This document shows positions 49,676-55,217 of a DNA stretch of 55,217 nt, piece after piece. The position numbers and the translations under genes were made by a program. Position 1 is the stretch's first letter. Every line of letters begins with the position of its first letter. The stretch is from NCBI GenBank assembly GCA_013154175.1, contig JAADCZ010000064.1:1-55217 (forward strand). Direction: 5' to 3'. Origin of the DNA: Thermodesulfobacteriota bacterium (lineage in GTDB: Bacteria > Desulfobacterota > Dissulfuribacteria > Dissulfuribacterales > QOAL01). Under the pieces are notes generated by a model. The model saw only the letters and a list, made by a program, of their open reading frames with translations, did no database searches and was not told the origin of the DNA.

Positions 49676-52270
49676 TTATCTCCTTGTTATTTCATAATCC
49701 CCGCGCAAAAAGGCATCGCGGTAAAGCTCCACCACCTCATCGCTTTCCATATGGACATCCAGCTGCCTAGTAAAACCAATGAGCCTTCCCAATATCTCCA
49801 GATGGTATTCCATATCCTGCCGCGGCATGTTCCCCATGCGCGCCGTGACCACATCGCCCTTGGTCTTTACATTCAGATCGTAGGCCCGCAATATCTCGGC
49901 AATGAGTTTGGCCCGCCTCGACCTCTTGGTTATATCCGTGGCTCCGCCCAGGAAACGGAAGTATATGTGGTTGTCCCTGGGAAAGTCGCTACAGTAGGCG
50001 TCGACTATATTGAAGTGATATCCAAACCGGAGACTCAAATTCACATATTCCCGGGTGATAATAGCTATATTATGACCTGAATATTGGCCATCCAGGGCGT
50101 CTGTCGGGGCATTTATTATACTTGTCACCATGTCTCGGAAACTCACCTCCATGACATCGGTGTGCCATACCCCTGGCGTCATCATGCCGTGGAGCAGCGC
50201 CTTGAAGGGAATGGAGGTGATATGCTTGAACTCGCAGTAATCCTCTGGGGCATCCTTGGAGATACCGCCACCCAAATCGATACAGAGGATGCCTGCAGGA
50301 ATTGGAAGTTCCAGACGCTTGGTTATATGCCCCTTTAGGAGTTTCTGTTCATCCCGGCCAAGCTCGATAAGCTCATTGACTGCCTTTTCATGGATGAACC
50401 TTAGAATGTCGTGGTAGGTCTCGCACTTGTCCATGCGAAAATCCTCAATTAGGGGGTCCACCAGATTAAGCCTCGAAACCTCGCCAAGGACCCGTCTTAG
50501 CAGACGAAAATCAGAAGACTCAAAGACATTTAGACACTGGCTGTTACGATAGATGAGAAGCTCTTTCACCTTGCCCTTGTAGATTTTCTGATCCTCGGCA
50601 TCCACAGTGATTTCCATGCCGTCTTTCACCTTTGAAAGAATTCCTGGCACGTTTACGAGACATGGCACACACAGTTCCCTGCAAATAGTGGACATGTGGC
50701 TGACAGGGGTCCCCACCTCGGTCACGATTGCCGAAACCTTTTTCATGACCGTGACAAAGAGGGACATGTCCCTGGGGCTAACAAGCACACACCCTTCAGG
50801 AACGTCATCGAGGTCATCTATGCTCTTTACTATCTTGACAGGGCCGTATCCTATACCCTGCTGGGCAGTAAGACCGCCAGTGGCAATAATCTCATATTTT
50901 TCTTCAAGGTGGGAAAGATCCCTTTCCACCTGCACATCCTCTTTTACGAGGAGTGCCCTCGACTGAAGTATCAGGATGTTGTCATCCTGGTCCACTGCCC
51001 ACTCGACATCCTGGGGATGCTTGAAGTAGCTCTCTAGCTTCTTTCCAATGCGTGCAAGAGAGATTATCTGTTCATCACTAAGGCAAGGCTTATCCTGAAG
51101 TTCCTTTGGAATCTCTCTCTTCTCTAGCCCCCCCTTTGGACTCAGAAAGAGCCCTTCCTTCTTTTTAGCCACCTTCTTTTCCACGATCTTCATGCCATCC
51201 ACCTTGGAGACCCTGAAGGAGTCGGTGGGCATCTTACCGTCCACCACAGACTCGCCCTGGCCCCAATTGGCTACGATGACAATGTCGTCAGTGGCCGGAT
51301 TCAAGGGGTCGGTGGAATAGAGGACGCCACTTGCCTTGGCATCCACCATGACCTGGCAGAGGGCAGCAATGGACATCTGCCCCTCCCCTTCCAGGACAGT
51401 CCGCCTGTATTCAATCACATTCTTGGCAAAAAGACTGGCAATGACCTTTTTGTAGGCCTCGAAAATGGCCTCGGGCTCTGGCTTCACGTTGAGCACTGAA
51501 TCAAACTGGCCAGCAAAGGAGAAATCCATATCCTCTTCCTGGGCGCTCGATCTTACGGCAAAAAAGGGCTTTTTGTCCTTCTTGGCTATTTCCAATTTTG
51601 ACATCGCCTCTTCAATCTCTTCGAGGAGGTGGGGCGGAGGCTCGATCTTGTAGATGGACTCCCTTATTTCCTTGCGAAGTTTTTCAATCTCCTCTGCACT
51701 CGCCACAGGAGAGGCAATGAGACCTTCGAGCCGGTCCACCTTTGGGGCAAGTTCACTGAATCCGATTACGTCATGGTAGGATCTGGTCGTTATTACAAAA
51801 CCTTCAGGCACTGGAAGGGAAAGATCATTAATTATCTTAGCAAGATGAAGGGCCTTTCCGCCCACTATCCCAAAATAGCTTTTTGTAATCTCATTGAGCA
51901 GGAGAATTGGCGGCCCTTCCCTGTCCTCCCGACCGCTCAGTATCTTCATCAAGCGGTCGTGTATCCTCTCATACACGTCATAAAGATGGGTGTACTTGTT
52001 GTCACACAGGGCATTGAGGGCATGAACGCACCTGAGCACCGTTTCAGACAGCTCATCCACAGTGGCCTCTATATAATGTCTGTCGAAGATGTAATCGCCA
52101 CTGAGCTTTTCTCCCATGTCTGCGATAATCTCAAGAGCCGTCTGGTTACACTTCAAGACATTCTTGAAACGCTCAAACTTCTCCCTAATGGTAAGGGTAC
52201 TCGTAGGAGCCCCTAGTCCAATGGCCCCCTTGATTTTGTCAACAAGCTCCTTGAAAAAGGTCACTTTCAT
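49676..52270 (-). CDS. PEP/pyruvate-binding domain protein with novel C-terminal region
   Basis: An 864-residue protein with part of the PPDK/PEP-synthase layout. Residues 1-110 form a helical N-terminal segment. Residues about 125-460 form the ATP-grasp pyruvate-phosphate-dikinase nucleotide domain (YFGIVGGKALHLAKI; KPFFAVRSSAQEEDMDFSFAGQ shown as VRSSAQEEDMDFSFAGQ; ADIGQ-like VEWAVDQDDN). Residues about 480-565 are the mobile phospho-histidine domain (EVGTPVSHMSTICREL, His near 525). The usual C-terminal PEP-binding barrel is absent; residues 565-864 match no fold I recognise. GTG at 52264 may be the start: AGGAG directly abuts the ATG at 52270 but is six bases from the GTG. Confidence 0.8.
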   Translation of the reverse strand: MKVTFFKELVDKIKGAIGLGAPTSTLTIREKFERFKNVLKCNQTALEIIADMGEKLSGDYIFDRHYIEATVDELSETVLRCVHALNALCDNKYTHLYDVYERIHDRLMKILSGREDREGPPILLLNEITKSYFGIVGGKALHLAKIINDLSLPVPEGFVITTRSYHDVIGFSELAPKVDRLEGLIASPVASAEEIEKLRKEIRESIYKIEPPPHLLEEIEEAMSKLEIAKKDKKPFFAVRSSAQEEDMDFSFAGQFDSVLNVKPEPEAIFEAYKKVIASLFAKNVIEYRRTVLEGEGQMSIAALCQVMVDAKASGVLYSTDPLNPATDDIVIVANWGQGESVVDGKMPTDSFRVSKVDGMKIVEKKVAKKKEGLFLSPKGGLEKREIPKELQDKPCLSDEQIISLARIGKKLESYFKHPQDVEWAVDQDDNILILQSRALLVKEDVQVERDLSHLEEKYEIIATGGLTAQQGIGYGPVKIVKSIDDLDDVPEGCVLVSPRDMSLFVTVMKKVSAIVTEVGTPVSHMSTICRELCVPCLVNVPGILSKVKDGMEITVDAEDQKIYKGKVKELLIYRNSQCLNVFESSDFRLLRRVLGEVSRLNLVDPLIEDFRMDKCETYHDILRFIHEKAVNELIELGRDEQKLLKGHITKRLELPIPAGILCIDLGGGISKDAPEDYCEFKHITSIPFKALLHGMMTPGVWHTDVMEVSFRDMVTSIINAPTDALDGQYSGHNIAIITREYVNLSLRFGYHFNIVDAYCSDFPRDNHIYFRFLGGATDITKRSRRAKLIAEILRAYDLNVKTKGDVVTARMGNMPRQDMEYHLEILGRLIGFTRQLDVHMESDEVVELYRDAFLRGDYEITRR

Positions 52271-52286
52271 CTCCTGTAAAAGGGTT

Positions 52287-52323
52287 AAAAAAAACCCCCT
52301 GCCCTTTATTCAAAGGCAGGGGG
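52287..52323 (-). terminator. Strong intrinsic terminator or attenuator hairpin
   Basis: Minus-strand stem CCCCCTGCC (52323-52315) with GGCAGGGGG (52303-52295), followed by eight T (52294-52287). It lies 38 bases after the TIGR02186 stop and only 16 bases before the ATG of the PEP-domain gene. An inverted repeat AAACAAG/CTTGTTT (52327-52333, 52346-52352) precedes it. Confidence 0.8.
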
Positions 52324-52361
52324 CCCAAACAAGCATCGGAGGGTACTTGTTTAGGTACCGT

Positions 52362-53141
52362 CTAATGACCTCCCCCGCCTTTGAATACCATTCCAACACC
52401 AAAGCCGGCCACAATAGCCACCACTATTGCAATGATACCATAAAGAGCGGGCTTTTCGAAGGCCATGTGAGAAAGGGTTTTTTCAATACCAACACGTTCC
52501 ACCTTTATTTTTGATTCAGCCTTGTCCACCACCTTGCCATCCTGAATGGCAAAGACCTCCACGTAGTACTCTCCTGGAGGGGCCTCAAAGGGCCAATCGA
52601 TGGTTACCGTGTAGGCATGATTGGCGCTGTCCACCTTAACGACACCAGACTCCTGGTGATACAGATGCTTATCTTTCTTGAACTTGAGGAACTCGTTCAG
52701 CCACTTCTCCCTGTCGAGGTCCTTGAGATCACTCTTTATCTCTGCCTTCTTCCTCAAGGCGTCAAAGCTGATGGACAGCTCCTTACAAGTCTCAGGGGGA
52801 ATGATGTCGTGGATAGGCTTGGTTGAGTAAACCAGATATACTGCCGGGACATTTTCAAAGATCATGTTCCCAAGCTTCATCCAGAATATTCCACCGGCCT
52901 TACCAATGTATTTGAGGTGCTCTTCACCAAGGTCGGAATGGATCTGGATAATGACGTCACTAGCGTTCAGGTCCTTTCCAGATATTGTCACCTTGGTTCC
53001 ATGGTATCCCAGAGTGATTGGAATCTTTCCGGGATTGGTCTCACATGTCAGTGCACCTGCATCATTAACAAAAAGAAACCCGCAAGCCACAATTGCAATC
53101 AAACAGTTGACCAAATATTTCATTATCTTGTTTCCACTCAT
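52362..53141 (-). CDS. TIGR02186 family membrane-anchored protein
   Basis: A 259-residue protein with a signal peptide (YLVNCLIAIVACGFLFV), a periplasmic beta-rich body (PITLGYHGTKVTISGKDLNA, VYLVYSTKPIHDIIP, FEAPPGEYYVEVFAIQDGKV) and a C-terminal transmembrane helix (IIAIVVAIVAGFGVGMVF) ending GGGGH. This matches the TIGR02186 family found beside TauE/SafE exporters. GGAGGG lies eight bases before the ATG and overlaps the TauE stop. It probably assists sulfite or thiosulfate export at the membrane; this is inference from context. Confidence 0.8.
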   Translation of the reverse strand: MSGNKIMKYLVNCLIAIVACGFLFVNDAGALTCETNPGKIPITLGYHGTKVTISGKDLNASDVIIQIHSDLGEEHLKYIGKAGGIFWMKLGNMIFENVPAVYLVYSTKPIHDIIPPETCKELSISFDALRKKAEIKSDLKDLDREKWLNEFLKFKKDKHLYHQESGVVKVDSANHAYTVTIDWPFEAPPGEYYVEVFAIQDGKVVDKAESKIKVERVGIEKTLSHMAFEKPALYGIIAIVVAIVAGFGVGMVFKGGGGH

Positions 53142-53143
53142 GA

Positions 53144-54100
53144 TTAATGCCCTCCTGCAGATGCGAGTAACAGGGATGGCGGAAGTACCAACCCGAGTAT
53201 CATCTTGACTGTCACACCTAAAACGATGATAGCGAGCAGGATCTTGAGCTGATCACCATGAAGCTTCTTACCAAGCTTGGTTCCGATCTGAGCACCAATG
53301 GTGGAACCAAGGAGAAGAAGGATGGCGAGGATGATATCAACGGTGTGGTTCTGGTATGACTGGAGGAATGTAACCTCTACGCATGTGAACATAATCTGGA
53401 AGAGACTCGTTCCAACAACGACGTGCATGGGCATCCTGAGGAGATAAATCATGACGGGCACCATGAGGAAGCCACCGCCAACACCCATGATAGCTGCAAG
53501 AACACCGACAAAGATACCAAGGCCTATTGGCAACAGAGCGGAGTGGGTTACGCCAGACTTGTCGAAATAGATCTGGAATGGCAAAGAGGACAGCCAACCC
53601 TTTTTCTTGGCCTTGGCCTTTTCGGCAGCCTTTCTCTCGGCCTCTGCCCTTTGCTCTGGAGTCATTGCAGCTGCTGCCTTCTGCTTCTTGAGGGCGTTTA
53701 GACTTTCAAAAAACATGAAGGTACCGACGATACCCAGCATGAGAACGTAGGTAATCTTGATGAGAAAGTCGGCACCACCTGTGGCCCTTAGAACCTTGAT
53801 GACGTGAACACCAAGGGCTCCACCGGTAAAACCTCCAACCAGAAGCAAGAGCCCCATTTTGAAATCAACATTTCCCAGGCGCCAGTGGGCTAAGGTACCA
53901 GATGCGGAGGCTGCAACGATCTGGTTTGCGTCTGTTGCAGCGGCAACCGTAGGTGGAATACCAATCATCATGAGTAGCGGCGTCATGAGAAAACCGCCAC
54001 CGACACCAAACAGGCCGGATAAAAGTCCGACCAATAGACCTAGGCCAACCACCAGCCACAATGTGACGCTGGTGAGCGCAATTGGCAAGTAAATGTACAT
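53144..54100 (-). CDS. Sulfite exporter TauE/SafE family protein
   Basis: A 318-residue permease with eight or so transmembrane helices in two related halves. Each half starts with a Gly-rich motif: LVGLLSGLFGVGGGFLMTP and FVGVLAAIMGVGGGFLMVP. Between them is a charged cytoplasmic loop of about 35 residues (KKQKAAAAMTPEQRAEAERK). The family exports sulfite, sulfoacetate or related anions. AGGAGGG precedes the ATG at six bases. TIGR02186 follows after two bases, so the pair is co-translated. In a sulfur-disproportionating cell it could export sulfite or an oxidised sulfur product. Confidence 0.9.
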   Translation of the reverse strand: MYIYLPIALTSVTLWLVVGLGLLVGLLSGLFGVGGGFLMTPLLMMIGIPPTVAAATDANQIVAASASGTLAHWRLGNVDFKMGLLLLVGGFTGGALGVHVIKVLRATGGADFLIKITYVLMLGIVGTFMFFESLNALKKQKAAAAMTPEQRAEAERKAAEKAKAKKKGWLSSLPFQIYFDKSGVTHSALLPIGLGIFVGVLAAIMGVGGGFLMVPVMIYLLRMPMHVVVGTSLFQIMFTCVEVTFLQSYQNHTVDIILAILLLLGSTIGAQIGTKLGKKLHGDQLKILLAIIVLGVTVKMILGLVLPPSLLLASAGGH

Positions 54101-54145
54101 GTCAAACCCTCCTAAAGAAATAATATTTTTTGAAAAACTTGCACT

Positions 54146-54673
54146 CTAAACCGATGCAATTTCAATGGGATAGAGGCTACAGTCCGCATCTATTTGTTTA
54201 AGAATCTTCTTAAAACATTCGTCTGTCCAAGGCCTTGCCAGAAAAACCGTCATGGCCCCCCAATACCAGCCAGGATGATCCTGGACCCTCCCCATGAGCA
54301 AGGATGACCACCGTTTCTTTTGATGAAAGTCCTTTTCATCAAGGGAACCGGCAATGAGACAGGATATCCTCTGGGACACCAGAAACTCTATGAGGGCATC
54401 GTCGCTTGCATCCTCGATGAGATGATAAGAATTTTCCACCTTCTCCAGGCCACAAAGCCCTGAGACCAGTTGTAAAAAAAACGAAGGTGAAAAATCCTTC
54501 CAGGTGCTCCCCATATCCTGCATCTCTTCCTTGGTCTCAAATTCAGCCGGATCAGGGACAAGCAGGATGGAGCACAGGGTAGCATCCATCCTTTTGGCAA
54601 GCTTGACTGCACAAAAGCTGGCGTAAAGATCGGAATTTCTACCATCTGCCAGTAAGGCTACCCGTTTTCTCAT
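54146..54673 (-). CDS. UspA-like protein, upstream of the TauE gene
   Basis: A protein of about 175 residues beginning MRKRVALLADGRNSD, with CAVKLAKRMDATLCSILLVP resembling the first half of universal stress proteins. The second half (DALIEFLVSQRISCLIAGSL and AMTVFLARPW) fits the last strands, although the GxxG nucleotide loop is not clear. A longer frame (to 54778) would add 35 residues with no family likeness; the ATG at 54673 has AGAGG immediately upstream, which is close for a ribosome site. It lies 45 bases before tauE. Role unknown. Confidence 0.65.
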   Translation of the reverse strand: MRKRVALLADGRNSDLYASFCAVKLAKRMDATLCSILLVPDPAEFETKEEMQDMGSTWKDFSPSFFLQLVSGLCGLEKVENSYHLIEDASDDALIEFLVSQRISCLIAGSLDEKDFHQKKRWSSLLMGRVQDHPGWYWGAMTVFLARPWTDECFKKILKQIDADCSLYPIEIASV

Positions 54674-54921
54674 CCTCTTTGCTACACGGTTGACTGCATA
54701 AGTCTGTCTTTTTTCACATAGTTTGCCCTGATCCAAAATCAACCGAATATCAATGCAGCAAAGATGCCAGCATGGCAACTATTTGTTTTTACAAAAGAAA
54801 AAGGAAAGAAGGGAGCTTTAGAGATATTTCATGTGCAAAAATTAACTTAAAATTGTTCCAAAAAGAAACAGTAAGCAGACAACTAGTTGATTTTACTAGC
54901 CTTTCCCCCTTGTAACAACTG

Positions 54922-54933
54922 TTACTTAAGTAA
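54922..54933. repeat. Twelve-base perfect palindrome TTACTTAAGTAA
   Basis: A perfect palindrome in the 329-base gap between the UspA-like start and the SUMF1-family stop. A GTAAC/GTTAC inverted repeat lies beside it (54912-54925). It may be an operator for the UspA-TauE operon. Apart from it and the terminator, I see no gene in this gap. Confidence 0.35.
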
Positions 54934-54942
54934 ACAACACAT

Positions 54943-54976
54943 AAAAAAGGCACCAAGGCCATGAGGCCCTGGTGCC
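54943..54976 (-). terminator. Intrinsic terminator after the SUMF1-family gene
   Basis: Arms GGCACCA (54949-54955) and TGGTGCC (54970-54976) with inner GGCC/GGCC pairing. On the minus strand the stem is followed by TTTTTT (54948-54943). Confidence 0.8.
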
Positions 54977-55002
54977 CTGCACAGGGTTATGCCACCGGTC
55001 CA

Positions 55003-55217
55003 CTATGGAGACTTTACCAATCTGAAACCAAGGGCTGAATTACCTTTAAATGGGAAGAAACCATGACGATAGGCGGAACGGCAGGCATCTGGAAGGGCGT
55101 CCCAGCCCCCACCGCGTTCAACCTTTAGTACACCACTTTCAGGGCCCTGAGGGTCCTTTTCAGGGGACTTCGAATAGTAATCAAAGGAATACCAGTCGTT
55201 ACACCACTCCCAGACAT
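55003..55217 (-). CDS. SUMF1/formylglycine-generating enzyme family protein, 3' part
   Basis: The frame is open to the right edge and encodes the last 71 residues of an FGE-sulfatase (SUMF1) domain: VWEWCNDWYSFDYY, the RGGGWDALPDACRSAYR segment and the closing NSALGFRLVKSP. Family members include true formylglycine-generating enzymes and many noncatalytic or iron-dependent relatives. Only one cysteine is seen in the C-terminal catalytic region, so the two-Cys FGE active site is not evident. The rest of the gene is beyond the window. Confidence 0.8.
   Translation of the reverse strand, partial: VWEWCNDWYSFDYYSKSPEKDPQGPESGVLKVERGGGWDALPDACRSAYRHGFFPFKGNSALGFRLVKSP

Noticed and set aside
1..55217. 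CRISPR arrays, insertion sequences, prophage or attachment sites
   Set aside because: No regularly spaced repeats, transposase, integrase or phage genes were seen; the tRNA-Val has no partial duplicate nearby.

Overview
The window looks like chromosomal DNA of a Gram-negative, flagellated member of the Desulfobacterota (former Deltaproteobacteria). Base composition is moderate (estimated by eye at just under half G+C) and genes are packed tightly on both strands. The gene set (flgBC-fliEFGHIJ with MotE, Tol proteins, DksA-type zinc fingers, HDOD proteins, many two-component systems, and paired TauE/TIGR02186 and YedE/TusA/DsrE genes) fits a sulfur-metabolising anaerobe. The YedE-TusA-DsrE cluster, remembered from genome comparisons as the YTD cluster of elemental-sulfur-disproportionating bacteria, points to something like Dissulfuribacter or a relative. 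That placement is inference: no rRNA is present in the window.

Layout. 1-5.3 kb: partial HDOD protein, a REC-PAS-HisKA protein without a kinase ATPase domain, an M28 peptidase, a zinc-ribbon protein, a PEBP-like protein, a DksA/TraR protein and a family 9 glycosyltransferase. 5.5-7.5 kb: isocitrate dehydrogenase abutting comF. 7.5-10.8 kb (minus): tolB, cpoB/ybgF and a branched-chain-amino-acid-type binding protein. 10.9-13.6 kb (minus): the five-gene sulfur cluster, closed by a hairpin terminator. 13.8-17.3 kb: tandem M16 peptidase and NAD kinase. 17.4-18.3 kb: YtxH and DUF948 proteins. 18.5-20.8 kb: flavodoxin, a cytidylate kinase-MarR fusion and a small Cys-containing lipoprotein. 20.8-28.9 kb (minus): cbiP, cbiB, an ArnT-like glycosyltransferase, an HDOD protein and a hybrid kinase in one tight run, plus pyrF. 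29.1 kb: tRNA-Val(CAC). 29.3-31.1 kb: pabB and pabC.

31.2-42.0 kb (minus): a flagellar operon. It reads from a large TPR protein and a sigma-54 activator into flgB, flgC, fliE, fliF, fliG, fliH, fliI, fliJ and a motE-like gene, and a good sigma-54 promoter match lies directly upstream. 42.1-46.0 kb: a GH57 alpha-glucan enzyme with N-terminal DUF4912-like repeats and an RluA pseudouridine synthase. 46.1-49.4 kb: a histidine kinase, an NtrC-type regulator and a lone receiver. 49.7-54.7 kb (minus): a UspA-like protein, a TauE/SafE exporter, a TIGR02186 protein, then a terminator-like hairpin directly ahead of a large PEP/pyruvate-binding-domain protein. The right edge cuts a SUMF1/formylglycine-generating-enzyme family gene.

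The strongest theme is sulfur handling. YedE could import a reduced sulfur species, and TusA and the DsrE-type proteins could carry it as persulfide inside the cell. TauE/SafE with TIGR02186 could export sulfite or another oxidised product. The second theme is flagellar gene control through sigma-54, using an activator whose receiver domain appears unable to be phosphorylated. No CRISPR array, insertion sequence, phage or integrative element was recognised.
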